A stretch of DNA of 64,000 nt from assembly GCA_013396915.1 (NCBI GenBank), contig VWZL01003425.1:624869-688868 (forward strand). Reading direction: 5' to 3'. Positions 1-12,100 of this stretch are shown here, in pieces. The translations under genes and the position numbers were made by a program. Under the pieces are notes generated by a model. That model did no database searches and was not told the origin of the DNA. It saw only the letters and a list, made by a program, of their open reading frames with translations. The stretch comes from Stercorarius parasiticus (Eukaryota; Chordata; Aves; Charadriiformes; Stercorariidae). The stretch's first letter is position 1. Each line of letters starts with the position of its first letter.

Positions 1-437
1 AGCTGGTGAAGGGCCTGCAGAATAAATCTTATGAGGAGCGATTGAAGGAGCTGGGACTGTTTACCTTGAGGAAGAGGAGGCTGAGGGGAGACCTCATCAC
101 TCTCTACAACTACTTGAAAGGACATTGTAGAGAGGTTGGTGCTGGTCTCTTCTCACAGGTAATTAGCGATAGAACAAGAGGGAATGGCTTCAAGCTGCAA
201 CAGTATAGGTTTAGACTGGACATCAGGAAAAAATTCTTCACAGAAAGAGTGGTCAGACACTGGAATAGGCTGCCCAGGGAGGTGGTGGAGTCACCATCCC
301 TGAATGTGTTTGAGAGTCGTTTAGATGTGGTGTTAGGGGATATGGTGTAGGGGAGAACTTTGTAGAGTGGGGCTGATGGTTGGACTCGATGATCCCAAGG
401 GTCTTTTCCAACCTAAATGATTCTATGGTTCTATGAA
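1..437 (+). mobile_element. CR1 LINE 3' end with open ORF2 C-terminal part
   Basis: This is the 3' portion of a chicken-repeat-1 (CR1) non-LTR retrotransposon inserted in an EPHA6 intron. The recognisable blocks are the segment reading ERLKELGLF...[16 protein letters not shown], then the W-N-R-L-P block, then the 3' UTR with 'ttggactcgatgatcccaag' and 'ttccaacctaaatgattcta'. The frame from 6 to 350 is open for 114 codons. That is less decayed than the other CR1 copies in this window, so it is probably a younger insertion. The 5' part lies outside the window. Confidence 0.93.
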
Positions 438-1337
438 ACCACATGGTTTTTCATGGATCTTACCTACTTTTGCTACCTCCTATCACACAGGGCTACTAAT
501 GTCCTTTTCAGACCATATTTTCTGTTACCAATGTTACGAAAAACAAGCCTTCCTTCAACTCCGATCAAATGTCATTTTTCATGCATGTGATTTATCTGTA
601 AAATCAGATCTGTTTCTTCCCAAATCCTGACCAAGCATGTGTTTTCCAAATCTGCTGAATCTGAAAGTTTTTAGAACACTTTAGGACATAGGGTAACACC
701 ATCATTTTATTAACTTTTGTTTAGCCATAAGCAGGTTGCACATCTAGGTTTTTGAGAAAGGCTGTGCAAAATAATTTTGTGCTTCACTGTAACTCAGCGT
801 GTGGGACATTGCTGGAATTAATCATACTCTAACCATCAGCAGAAACATGTTATCACCAAGTAAATATTCCAGGTGCTGCAATGCGCATTTTTAGTGTTTG
901 ATCATATTGTGACATTGCCACACGCTAACACTTTGTCAGGACACAAGTATTGGAGCATCCCAGTATGCAGTGGCCATACGAGGTTAGTTTGTGGCCCCGT
1001 GACTCCATTCACTACAACATTGACCTGCAGGCAGACGAAAAAAGATAGTGATGCTCATTTGTTCTTACCCCTCCTCCTCCTTTCTTGGCTGTTTGAAGAG
1101 GATGGTCGGAGAGCCTAAAAAAGTGCCTACTGTGTTTCATGTGCCTACAAAATACTTCGCATCTCCTCCGGTCACACTCCTGCCAGTCACGATTCCCTGA
1201 GAGAAGCCCCAGCAATGCATAAAGTGAGGGTGGCTGTGCCATTAATTGTTATCACTGGTTTCTAATTGTCAAATTTACACTGTCCTTTCAGCATTTAACT
1301 TTAATGCTCAGTAATCATATGTATTGTATTTCTTTAG
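438..1337. other. EPHA6 intron, unique sequence
   Basis: Intronic sequence upstream of the first EPHA6 exon in the window. It ends in a pyrimidine-rich acceptor ('tatttctttag'). I see no other gene or clear repeat; the short ORFs look like chance. Confidence 0.7.
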
Positions 1338-1531
1338 GTTATACTGTCTATCGAAGAAGGCTACAGGCTTCCAGCCCCCATGGGCTGCCCAGCTTCTCTT
1401 CACCAACTAATGCTTCACTGCTGGCAAAAGGAGAGGAACCACCGTCCAAAATTCAGTGACATTGTCAGCTTCCTAGACAAACTGATCCGCAATCCGAGCA
1501 CCCTTCATACCCTAGTGGAGGACGTACTTGT
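1338..1531 (+). CDS. EPHA6: EPHA6 exon: end of kinase domain (partial gene)
   Basis: EPHA6 is a receptor tyrosine kinase of the Eph family that binds GPI-linked ephrin-A ligands and acts at the plasma membrane, mainly of neurons. This 194-bp exon enters in phase 0 (GTT ATA CTG) and ends in phase 2, with acceptor 'tttctttag' and donor 'gtaagact'. It encodes the end of the kinase C-lobe: [15 protein letters not shown], then the subdomain XI signature [12 protein letters not shown], then the [12 protein letters not shown] linker to the SAM domain. The text matches EPHA6 better than EPHA3, A5 or A7, as I remember them, notably in [10 protein letters not shown]. Earlier exons (ectodomain, transmembrane segment, most of the kinase) lie upstream of the window. 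Confidence 0.95.
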
Positions 1532-3882
1532 GTAAGACTTTTTGGTACTTTTTTTGGTATAACACATGGTAGCTATCATTAGATATTTTAGGGCAATACA
1601 GTAGGAGTGGGAGAGAGCTGCAAAGTTCTGAATTCTCAAAGCTATGGGGGTTCAAATAACTTCAAGCCCCTTTTAAGATTTGCTTTATTGTTAATAAACT
1701 GTTGTATAAGGATTTTTTTCTTAATTCATGCAGATTATATTAGGCATTTTTCTTTTTTTTTTTTTTTATTTCTGAGCTCTGTTTGTGCACTGTCTATCCT
1801 TAATCTTTGTGAATCTCTTTGTTCATTCTTTTTTGGTGCTTCTCCTGTGTGCTTTTTTTCTCTTTGCAATTTTTTTCTCTATTCAAGAGCCTGTCTCTCT
1901 GTCTGACAGTGCTCAAGCTATTTCTGAACTGCCTTGGAGTAATTTCCTGCGTAAAGTAGTTGTGTCTTCACTTGCTAAATCTTTATTTATCTGCAGAAGA
2001 ATGGCAACAGGGACCAAGTAAGAGATTATGCTATCACCATTCCACAACAAATTCTTGATGGTGTTGCCCAATGTTTTTTTCATTAATAATATTACAGAAA
2101 TGAATGCAGCCACAGGAGAGGCAAGGCTGTGGTGGAGGAATTTGTCAATTTTTGTAAGCCTATCGATTCAAGCTGTCCCTGGATATCAGCTGAAATCAGT
2201 GAAGGTCCAGGTGGCCTCACTCCCTTCATTAGCTGAAATTCACCTTAAGATAAAGGTGCTTTCATGGAGACCCCCCTGGGTTTAAAAGGGGTTCTCAATG
2301 TCTGGGTGGGTCTTGCTGAGAGCATCAGTGAGTTAGGAGATTTTTGATATGGTTTAGAGAAAGGCTGAGTAACAAGGCAAAGACTGAGGCTGGTATCTTG
2401 CTGTGGGAAAAGCTGAATGGAGAAGTTACTAGGAAAACCTAGAGTTAGGGCTACAGCCGTTTCATCTACCACAAACTAGTGAAACTTATGGGATTTAATG
2501 CCCATGTGCTAGTGACCATTAGTGGTCTCTATGTGTATATAAATATATATACGACTTGCTACCTGCTGCTTGCATCAGACTAACGCATTTTTATCTATTC
2601 TTATTTTAAAACATCACTTAAGATCTAAAAATTTATGCCTGTTTTCTTGCAGTTGAGTTCTAATAGAGCTCACTTGCTTGGGAAAGTTTTTCCCTTCATT
2701 TGGGAATGCTCGATGCAGTCAATGGGAATGATTATTGTGTTACTCTTGACTTACGAGGTCAGCAGTTATTCTATAGAATCATACAGTCATAGAGTAATTC
2801 AGGTTGGAAGGGACCTTGGTAGGTCTTTAATTGAGGCCTGTACTTAACAGTGTTCTCCTGTCCTTCAGTTTTTCTCTCTATAGTTTTGATAATATGAATG
2901 AAAATCAGTGTGTTTAATGTATCTGAATATGTGTGGTTGAAGCACAGTATGTTGAGATTCTAGGGTGTGTTGCTTCCTACATTCTACATGTCGTGTTCCA
3001 TCAGTTTATGTCGGCTGGCTTTTGCTGTCTAAATTTTAATTTTAAATAAATTATATCTTTCTCCTGTAGCTATCATAAAGCTTTTATAAACAGCAGTGTG
3101 CTTTTTCTGCATTCTCTTCCTACAGCTCCTTTACAAAATGTGCAAAGTCAATGGAAGTTGTGAGCCCTCACCAGTGTCATACACAACAGAAGACTTGAAA
3201 TATATGCCCCAAAACTGGAATCTTTCTGTTTCAGTTGTGATAATATTAGGGGAAAGAACTGAAACAGAAATGTGACTAAATTAGCTCCTTCATTTCTATT
3301 TGCTACTCCATATAATTCTATGTAAAAGCAAAGATATAAAATTTTATTCTTTCTGCTTCTTTTAGGGTTAGTTTTGGATTTTGAGCACTGTAATCAAGCG
3401 TTGCCATTTCATAATGGTATAGCAATAAGGAGCCATTTGGGTTTTTTTTTTTGTTGATAAATGTAAAAATTATCTCGCAGTGTTTTAATATTTTTAAATT
3501 GTATCTCATGTTTAATTGTATCTCATTTGTCTACTTTGACTACTGTACTTGTGAATTATTATCAGCCTGAACACATAAGATCCGTAAAGAAACACACTGT
3601 GGGAACAAGAAATAAGAGTAGTGGCAGAGGTCTATTCCTTGGTTTGTTACTGAGCTGCAGTGCTTTAAAAAAATGTATTGCCTAAGTTGTACAACTTGGC
3701 AGACTGACACGACTTGCAAGTTTTAGACAATGGGTTAAAGAGATCCTCGGTTAAGATCTGACCTTTACAGCTCAGGCTCCTCTCTTATTCTTTCTGTCTT
3801 TTAATAAAAACAGTGTCTACCAGAGTAAATCAAGTGTCATATTTTGTACTGCTTTAGTAACCTTTGCGTTTTGTTTTTACAG
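1532..3882. other. EPHA6 intron
   Basis: Begins with donor gtaag and ends with acceptor 'tttttacag'. It contains a poly-T/pyrimidine stretch around 1748-1870, an AT microsatellite-like patch near 2535-2553, and one short CR1 fragment listed separately. Nothing else is recognised. Confidence 0.85.
2768..2862 (-). mobile_element. CR1 LINE 3' tail fragment, minus strand
   Basis: Reads as the reverse complement of a CR1 3' end: 'agaatcatacagtcatagag', then 'ggttggaagggacct', then 'aggtctttaattgaggcctg'. It is short and diverged. The far boundary is approximate. Confidence 0.8.
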
Positions 3883-4032
3883 AATGCCAGATTCACCTGG
3901 TGAAGTTCCAGAATATCCTTTGTTTGTTTCAGTCAGTGACTGGCTGGACTCCATAAAAATGGGTCAGTATAAAAATAACTTCATGGCAGCAGGTTTCACT
4001 ACTTTGGATATGGTTTCAAGAATGAGTATTGA
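3883..4032 (+). CDS. EPHA6: EPHA6 exon: linker and first part of SAM domain
   Basis: A 150-bp exon between acceptor 'gtttttacag' and donor 'gtaagt'. It enters in phase 2, completing Val with its first base, and leaves in phase 2. It encodes MPDSPGEVPEYPLF and then the start of the sterile alpha motif domain (SVSDWLDSIKMGQYKNNF, AAGFTTLDMVSRMSI). The SAM domain of Eph receptors supports oligomerisation and adaptor binding in the cytoplasm. The frame joins cleanly to the exons on both sides. Confidence 0.95.
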
Positions 4033-4194
4033 GTAAGTATGTAATCTATTATCCCTACAATGACTAATCAATCTGAATTTCTTTGGATGCTGCAGAGATG
4101 AAATTATTGTGATGTATGCAACAGTGCTTTCATTTCCTTTCCTACCTAAGCTAATAAAAGACAAATACAATTTCTTACCAAAACAATGCAGGAT

Positions 4195-4318
4195 AAAGGT
4201 GTGATTAAGAGACCAAGAACAATCTGATCCAGTCAAAGATGTCCCTGCTTACTGCAGGGGGGTTGAACTAGATGACCTTTAAAGGTCCCTTCCAACTCGA
4301 CACATTCTATGATTCTAA
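4195..4318 (+). mobile_element. CR1 LINE 3' tail, plus strand
   Basis: Shows the CR1 3' end: 'tgcaggggggttgaactaga', 'tgacctttaaaggtccctt', 'ccaactcgacacattctatg' and 'attct'. The 5' edge is approximate. Confidence 0.85.
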
Positions 4319-4439
4319 CTGACAGTTTCATTCTGTGACCATACCAAACACTGCCAAAGGTCAGGCAGAGAACATCCTTAAATGATTCTTCGGGAAGCAG
4401 TTTTGACCTAGACCACTGAAATCAGTGGCAAAAATCTTT

Positions 4440-6150
4440 TTTTACGTTGCTGTGAAAATCATCAAGCCCGTGTCAGTCTTCATGTGGGAGTTGTTCCACT
4501 CCTTGCTGCCCTTCTTCAGCCATCTCTGACTCCCCTCTGTCATTTTTTAAATGAAAGCACTGCACCCAGTATATAAGGAATTGGGCAAACTATAGATTAA
4601 TATGGTAGCATAATGATACAATCTATTTTGTTCTTTCTGCCCTTCCCATTAATTCCTAATCTTTTATTTGACGCTGGAACTATCTGTATTCATAATGGCA
4701 ATGGTCAGTTAAGACTCGGTAATTTTACATGTGAAGTTAGGACTGGTTTTATCCCGTGTGTATCACTTCACCTGCGTTGAATTTCATCTGCTGCTTTATG
4801 GCATAGTCACTTAGTCTTATAAGATCCTTCTAAAACTCTTCTCAGCTGGCCCTTTTCCTTACTGCCCTGAACAATTCAGTCTCACCAACTGACTTTTTCA
4901 CCTCTGTGCTCACCTGATTTTGAAGACCATTTGCTGATTTGCTGAACAGTAATGTTCGACATTATGCTAGCATAGGTCCCTGCAGGTTTCCATTGATCAC
5001 TACGTTGTAAAACCTGACAATTTATTCCTAACCTCCTGTCTTTAAACCAGCTATTTAGTCATGTAGACACCTTCTTATGCCATAGCTCCTTATTTTCCTT
5101 ATTAAGCTTTGATGAGGAGCTTCTCTAAAGCTTTTGGAAATCCAAGTAGGGTGTATCAAATGGCCTTCATCCATATATATGCTGACTCCTCCACTGGAAA
5201 CAAATAATTTTATAAAATAGGACTTCTCTTTGCAAAAGCCATAGTGATTCAAGTAGATCATTTATCCAAGCATCCAATAATTCTGTACTTTACTGTATTT
5301 TCTGTTATGCCCTGTAATGATTTCAGGCTCACAGGTTTGTAGTTCCCCAGATCTCCCCTGGAAAGTTTCTGTTTTGCCTGGCACCACTTTCCATGCCTCA
5401 GGCACCAACAGATTTTTAACCAAGTGGAGCAGAGCTGAAACCTTCCTCTCTCACATTCCTGTTAGCAATTCCACTACTTCACCCCTGAACTCTTTTAAAC
5501 CCTTGGCTAAATATAGTCTTGTTCTGGAGGTGGGTTGTAGCTTGCTTTTTCAGTTTGTCCTATAACCTCTCCTGCAGTCGCTTCAACTTCAGACAGATCC
5601 TCTGACAAGTACTCCATAAAGGTTCTGGCATGGGAGTCACTTCAATTTCTTACACAGTGAATATCAACTCAAATAATTGGTTTAGTCTTCTGCCAGTGGC
5701 CAGTCTTTCAGTGCTCTTTTATACCCAAATCATCATTAGACTCTACAGACACTCTGGCAGGCTTCTTGTACCCCCGTGAGCTTGCAAAAAAGATTTATTA
5801 TGAGTTTTATTATTCGTTGTCTTCTCCTGGTTGTTCCCCGAGGTTTTTTTTTAGCCTGCCTTACTGTGCTTTTACAGATAATCTGCCTAAGGTTATCATC
5901 CTTTCTACTTCCTTTCTTTAGATACCACTTCAGCTTTTTGAAAGATTTCTTCTTTCTTCAAATAACCTCCGTTACCCTAGGCCTGCTGGCTTCCTTCTGA
6001 GCTTTATCAGGCCTTCCTTGATAAAGGCTATGCATTCTTCCTGCATGTCTAATACCAATTCCCCCTGTAAAGGTTGATTCTTTTAGCTGACTCTTTTTAG
6101 CTTCTAAGATGCTCAGTATTTTTGCATAGTCCCTGCTGACCTTAAGTGCT
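4440..6150 (-). mobile_element. Ancient CR1/L3-like LINE, reverse-transcriptase region, antisense
   Basis: Read on the minus strand this is a decayed non-LTR reverse-transcriptase gene of the old amniote CR1/L3 type. From right to left on + are: a region matching the part upstream of the RT (about 5560-6150, 'tagcctgccttactgtgctt'); the block behind 'gatctcccctggaaag' near 5351 (RT segment equivalent to GNYRPVSL); GFCKEKS and then SKSFREAPHQ near 5105-5235, corresponding to the family's GFCKGKS and KAFDKVPHQ; and QMKFN near 4775-4790, from the block after the catalytic motif. The FADD catalytic site itself is eroded. Frameshifts and stops are frequent. The element may extend to about 6480, but I could not follow it with confidence. 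Confidence 0.8.
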
Positions 6151-7071
6151 GTGTATCATCCCCTAGGTGGATGTTAAGCCCAAGTACGTAATAGTTGCTG
6201 CTATCCAGTGGCTCTTCATCTGGAGGATACAGAGCTGGGTATATTGAACTGCAAATCTGAAACTCAGAAAGGTCATGCCTCATCCCATGGGCTCCTTTAC
6301 TAGCTATATCGTTAATTTTTTAGGGTATCTAAACAGGTGATGTCTATGCTGTGTCCCAGTGTTGGATTTGCACAATTGACAGGGCTTATCTGAAGTTTCC
6401 TGCCCTCGCCACATCTGTGATCTTTCTCAGCATATTGCAGTTGGCGATGTTTAGAGAACAACTGAACTAGTGGATTGTGGTGAATGCTGAGGGCTGTTAA
6501 CGTCATTCCTGCCAAAAGTTCAGGCTCTGCAGGTGAGCTACCTGCTCTGGGGTGCAGGTCTAGGTAAGATGAAGGGAAACCAGGAGGGAAATCTGGGTCG
6601 AGCTGGAATATTCACTGCTATTCGGATCTTTAGACCATCTCTCACCACCATTCCCCAAATCATCAGAAGCACAGCCTGTTATTTCAGTCTCAGGACTGCA
6701 AGTGTGAGTGTATCAGCTCTATTCCTTTGCAAGTATGAGTTGAGTGGGAAACATTTGCTACTAACACATTACTAGAACTGGGCTATTAGAACCCACTTCT
6801 TAGGCTCTTCCTCAAGATTTGGAAAAATTACTTGACTGTATCACAACAAATACCATGGCTTTAAGATTTTTATTTTTTTTTTCTTAAATGGCTGTCTTTA
6901 AAAATTTGGAATTGACAGGTGCGGAAAACTTGAACATTTGTAGCTTTCTTGTATGTCCCAGTCAGGAAGGTAAGCTGTCCTGAAGTAGAGCGATTCATCG
7001 TTATTTATAGTCTTTTGTGTGCAAGAGGCTTTATTATACTTGCATCCAAGATAAAACTTTTTATCTTACAG

Positions 7072-7186
7072 TGACATTAGAAGAATTGGCGTTGTACTCA
7101 TTGGACACCAGAGACGAATAGTCAGCAGTTTACAGACTTTGCGGTTACACATGATGCACATACAGGAGAAAGGATTTCACGTATGA
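7072..7186 (+). CDS. EPHA6: EPHA6 terminal coding exon: end of SAM domain and C-terminus
   Basis: The last coding exon follows acceptor 'ttatcttacag', completes an Asp codon in phase 2, and stops at TGA 7184-7186. It encodes DIRRIGVVLIGHQRRIVSS, then LQTLRLHMMHIQEKGFHV. The GHQRRI stretch is the last SAM helix, and the ending GFHV is what I know for EPHA6 (other EPHA members end differently). Phe-x-Val at the C-terminus fits a class II PDZ ligand; that role is inferred from family knowledge. Confidence 0.96.
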
Positions 7187-8889
7187 AAGTACTAGAATCA
7201 ACTGTGTTTTGTGCCTCAGCATTTCTAAAATGGAAAGATATTCTCATTCTTCCCTTCTGCTCTTCCCAACTTCAAGAACTGCAGTCTCCTCTTCAGACTA
7301 TAAAAGTATTTCTATGTTAATGCTTCCAAACTGGAATTTTTAATCGCACTGCATAGCTCCTCCGCCAGTTATCTGCCGATAAAATCCTGGCCTACTGCAA
7401 GACTCTTGCTACACATTGATGAATAACTCAGCATGGATGTGTAACTTTGTATAACAGTATCTGGGAGACTTTCATGAACTTACTTGAAAGTAGTGATCTA
7501 TTTGGCCTGGTGTGGCTTCTTTATCGATGTATTTAGAGTTTGCTGGTAGATCAAAAAGTATTTGACTTCTTTCATGTTCTGTGACCATGTAACTTCCAAT
7601 ACCAAATGTGCAATCAAAAAGAAGTTTGACATAAATATTTATTTTATCTCTTAATTAAATCCAAATGTATGGATCCTATCATTATATTATTTTATGATAG
7701 TTTGAATGCTGGTAAGCCGGTGCCTCAAAGCGTTAGTATTGTTTGCAGAAATGATTGATGATTTTACGTAGCGAGTTTTCATTGTGTGAATAATTGGGAG
7801 GATAGTGAGAGTTTGAAATCTTAAGGTCCTTGATTTTTAATTACTTTAGCACTCGACACTTTTTATGCTTTAAATTTTAGATTAGGTTGGAAAATTTGTT
7901 CATCCTTGTGATTCTTCACTACCCTAAACCTTCTGGTTTTCAGTAATACTCAGCATTTGCTTCTACTACGTGGCAAAATATCGCTGGAAAACTGATTGTA
8001 ATGTTTCCATAACCATGTATAAAACATGGTTGTCAGCTGTATTGTGGCCATGCAGACTTCAGAAAGCTTTCTGTTCCAAAAATGCAGGCCCCCGCTGCTT
8101 GAACTAAGCATAATTTCCACCAGTGGTAGTAGACCTGAGAGGGACAGCCATCAGTGGGGCGACGTGCTTATTCCCATGGGAGCATGCCAGCCATATCATC
8201 CTCCAGTTAAGGGCAGTGGTACAACCACCAACAAATGCTGGAAGTTACACGCTGCGGTATTCAGTTACCTTGTACATAGGCAGAAAAGGAGATGCAGGAC
8301 AGCAGTGTAATAATATGTTGCCTTGAGTCTACTTCTAACTGCTTTTAGAAGTAAAAAGCAGACTCTGCAGAAATGGATCTCTGGTTACTACGGGCTAGAT
8401 CTTCATTTAGTACGGATATCTAAATGACATCGAAGTCAGTTACCTTTAGAACTCTTCAATAGCCATATTTACATGCAAGAAAATGGCTGCAAAGGCCTAA
8501 CATAATATTTGTACCTCTCTTAAGACTTACAGCTTTCATGTTTTATTCAGACAACTTACACAGACTACATTTCCAAACTTTTGCTGGGCTACATTTCCAA
8601 ACTTTTGCATGGGATATGCGCTACTGGGAAGAGGGGAAGGAGCGCATGTCTGCATGCTGTGGAAGTCACACGCAGATCTACATGCATGTCACATGTAAAC
8701 TGGGTGCAGATGCCTTTCTTAATTTATACATAGTTTGGAGGACGTTTTTGAGTTACGTGGCGCTCCAGTATACTCAAGCATTACAACTCTTCCATTAAAA
8801 CATGGATTTGGGTAATTAATATAATATATGTGTATATCAAAATTAACTACTTTATGTAATCATAATGATATTTACTGCTTAATTTACAG
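7187..8889 (+). other. EPHA6 3' UTR / downstream region, extent unknown
   Basis: Sequence after the EPHA6 stop codon. It is AT-rich and non-coding. No single polyadenylation signal stands out. It includes an imperfect 24-bp tandem repeat (8565-8609). The transcript end cannot be set from sequence alone; an AATAAA occurs at 9120-9125. Confidence 0.5.
8565..8609. repeat. Short tandem repeat, 24-bp unit, about 1.9 copies
   Basis: The unit starting 'ctacatttccaaacttttgc' occurs at 8565 and again at 8589 with no mismatch over the shared 20 bases. It is too small to assign to a family. Confidence 0.85.
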
Positions 8890-9005
8890 CTTGTAAATCA
8901 AAATGTATCTCCTAACTCTTGGAAAAGGCTGCCATTGTATATCGGTGGCAAAGAAGGAAAATCAGAAAGCAACTCAGAAAAGATTATGCTTCCAACCAGT
9001 TCAGA
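8890..9005 (+). other. Exon-like segment of unknown transcript
   Basis: A 116-bp stretch preceded by 'tgcttaatttacag' and followed by 'gtaagacac', i.e. good acceptor and donor sites. One frame is open from the first base (CTT GTA AAT) and runs 39 codons, reading LVNQNVSPNSWKRLPLYIGG and then KEGKSESNSEKIMLPTSSE, to a TAA that overlaps the donor. I do not recognise the peptide. Spliced to the penultimate EPHA6 exon it would stop within a few codons, so it is not an in-frame EPHA6 extension. It could be an EPHA6 3' UTR exon, a non-coding RNA exon, or chance. Confidence 0.3.
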
Positions 9006-9125
9006 GTAAGACACACTAGGCCTGAATCACTGTTGTCACTTTATGTTGGAATAACGGTGTTAATTTCAGTGGGATAACAGTAGTGCAATAAGTAAATTTT
9101 CCTTCCTTTCATTAAAAAAAATAAA

Positions 9126-12100
9126 CAGACTTAACTGAGGAACAAGTTTTCTAAAGATCAGGATTCACCGGTGTTCTACAACGCCAATTTCATGAGTTTG
9201 TTTAAAGACGGGGCAGCTCCAGTCCTATTCTAGCTACAAAGGTAATTTTGCCAGCATGAGGAGTCCCACTGAACTCAGTAGGACGGTACAACCATGTGCA
9301 TTTTGCACGATCACAGGCCTTTGGTGAGGAAAAAAAGCATTTTTTCTTTTCTGTGACTGTTATTTGAAAAACTCTGCCCCAATTCCACATCTGAATAATT
9401 GTTTGGTAAAGGTTCACTTATGGAAAGAAAATCATACCTACCTGAGGCCTTTTAAAAAAATACTGTCATGACAGAGTAATTTAAAAGTTTATTTTCCTTT
9501 ATCATTTTGTTATCCATTTCACCTGTCATTGCTTCCGTGGCTGGCAACATGACATCCATGGAAGGAGCCTCTCTCATAATTAAATACATTACCAAGGAGG
9601 CAGGAGACTGTTATTTGTTAATGGGGTTTGAAAATTACTCATAACTAATCCAAACCATGTACGTGCACTTCTAATTTTCCTTTACATGTTTTTTCATTCC
9701 TGGTAGTATGGATGCAGAGCAGCATATTATGTGCATACAACCTGGACATATTTCATGGAAATTAATTTCCTAATTTATCACACTACTGAAAATATATTTT
9801 CAATAGAAAAAATATAACAATATTAAAACATTTATTAATCAGATATATTTTTTATATAAACAAGAGTTTGGGTAACCAGAAAGGAAAGAACAAGGGGTTC
9901 GTTGGGTGAGGACATTTATTAAAAACATTGTAAATCCAGGATTTTGTGGGTTTATACGGCTTGGTGTTTTTGTTGTTGTTGTTGTGGTGCAGTATGACAC
10001 TTTTATATTAGTTATCTTGATCAAATTTACATTTTGCCCATATTGAAACATGTTATTTGCTCTTGCTCTGATTGCAAGCCTATTCTTGTTTTGGTTTAGT
10101 TTGGGTTTTTACCTAATTGTTTCATTTAAAAACAAAGAAAAAACCAACAGGGGTTTTCAAATGTGAGCTTAATTCTGTGCAGGCCACAAATATATATATG
10201 AAATTAGAGTAACTTACTTTGTTACGGGGGTACTTTCTTCAGATGAAAAGTAGCTCTATTTAGTTATCCTGCATATTGCAGTGTACAGTTGGAGTTTAAA
10301 TTTAAGAAATGTAAGCAAATCTTGTAGGCTGTTTTTTAGAATCTGGCCCACATTGCAGAGTGCTTCACGACTAAAAGTACTCATTGAAAGTTCACAAAAT
10401 AAAGTGTGCACGATATGCAAGCTAAAAAAAAAAGGCATTAAAATGCAGACATAAGGAAATAGTTATGTTATTTACGAATAATATCCATGTGTAGATTTTT
10501 CTCACAGATCTGATTGTCATTAATCTAGAATAAAATCCATCCATCCGTACTGTTACCACTACTCGTGTATCACTTAAGCCTCTAAAACACAGCTTAAGTG
10601 AGGGCCTTGACTGCTGAGCAAGACCAGGTTAGTGTCTCTTGGCTGACAAGTGCACTGTCCCCGCTCTCCATCATGTGCCAACCACAGTGCTTCCAAAGTT
10701 GACTGAGAAGCAAGGTGGATGTCCATGCAGCCAAGCAGGGTGGTCATCTAGCATGGAAACCATATCGGTCATCCTTACTCAAGCTATCCCCAACTTGTCA
10801 GTCAGAGCCCTGAGACCTATTGGGAGGAAGTCTTCTCCTCACATAATTTTGGAGGCCTGCATTTGAGCTAGTCATCCGAGCTTCCCTTTTAATCAATGAA
10901 GATAAGTGGGCCCTTGTAGAATGTGAATCATGTGACAAATGTAATTATTTACTTCTGGATTAGATGAGTTGTGTCAAAGAAGCACTTGTTTCTCTGCATT
11001 CAAAGAGATCAAAATGACTAGCTCATATCCAGGCATCTGTGTTTGGTCAGATGAATCTCATGCATTGATTGTATCCAGTCCGTATGCTGAACCCGTGGAA
11101 AAGAGGGGATCTTGTCCATAATGCTGGTGTTAAAATTGAACAAGTAGCAGCAGAAGGTTTAGTAGATTTTGCTCATGAGGTGTTTGCACATTGAAATTAC
11201 TGAGAAGCAATGGGACTCCATGAGGTGAAAGGAAGAGAATTGAACGACGTAATTTAGTTTTTTCTTAAACAAAAGTTACACTTTCTGTTTCCCATGAATG
11301 TAAATTCAGTGTCTCTCCAATAAAAGCTTAGACACGTGCTATGCTTTAAGACATCAGCCAAGACTTTTCAGCATAAGGCAGTCCTTTAATTGCAAATAGT
11401 GCACTCAACAATAAATGCAATAAAAATGGATAAAGCATTCTGTATCCAAAATTGTGTTAGGTATTAGCTGGATTATACTGACATGGAACTCATAGACTGT
11501 AGTACTTTGATTTTTCTGTAATTTAAGACTGACTATCCATTTTACCCATTTTTTATATTATGAGCCTAATACTGGGCTTCGTTAATTTCTTTTTTAATGC
11601 AAATTCATACAGGATCCAAAGGTGGGTCATAAGTAACATACAGATGTCCTTTATTCAGATGCAGTAGAGATTTACTATGTGGAGTAGCTGGGACTGTGGA
11701 GGTACCTAGTAAGACTGTATTAACCACAGCAATTTCCATCTTAGAATGGCCCCATGGGATCATATCAGCCACCGAGGTAAAGCAGTATAGAACATACTTG
11801 AACTTGTATTGAAGACCAGTTGCTAAATTTCAGCAGGCCCCATTCCAAACTGAGGCACGTATTAAGCTGTTTTAACTCAGCTGATGGAATGGTTCTATAA
11901 GACACGTTCGGGCAGCTGAGAATTTCTCTTATGAACACAGGGTATCTGTAGCTAACCCATCATGGCTCAATCTTGGAATATGTCTGACAGAGAGTGGAAA
12001 GGAGGTCTCACTTCTAATCCAGTCCAACACATCTTTTAAAGTAACAAAACTTAGTACCATAATAAAAAGTCTGTCTTCCATGGCATCTTCTAGGAAAAGT

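Larger units (their letters stand above)
4033..7071. other. EPHA6 last intron, filled with an old LINE
   Basis: Bounded by donor gtaagtatg and acceptor 'ttatcttacag'. Most of it is accounted for by a CR1 tail (about 4195-4318) and a long minus-strand LINE remnant (about 4440 to at least 6150). About 6500-7071 shows nothing I recognise beyond an A/T-rich run near 6870-6890. Confidence 0.8.
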
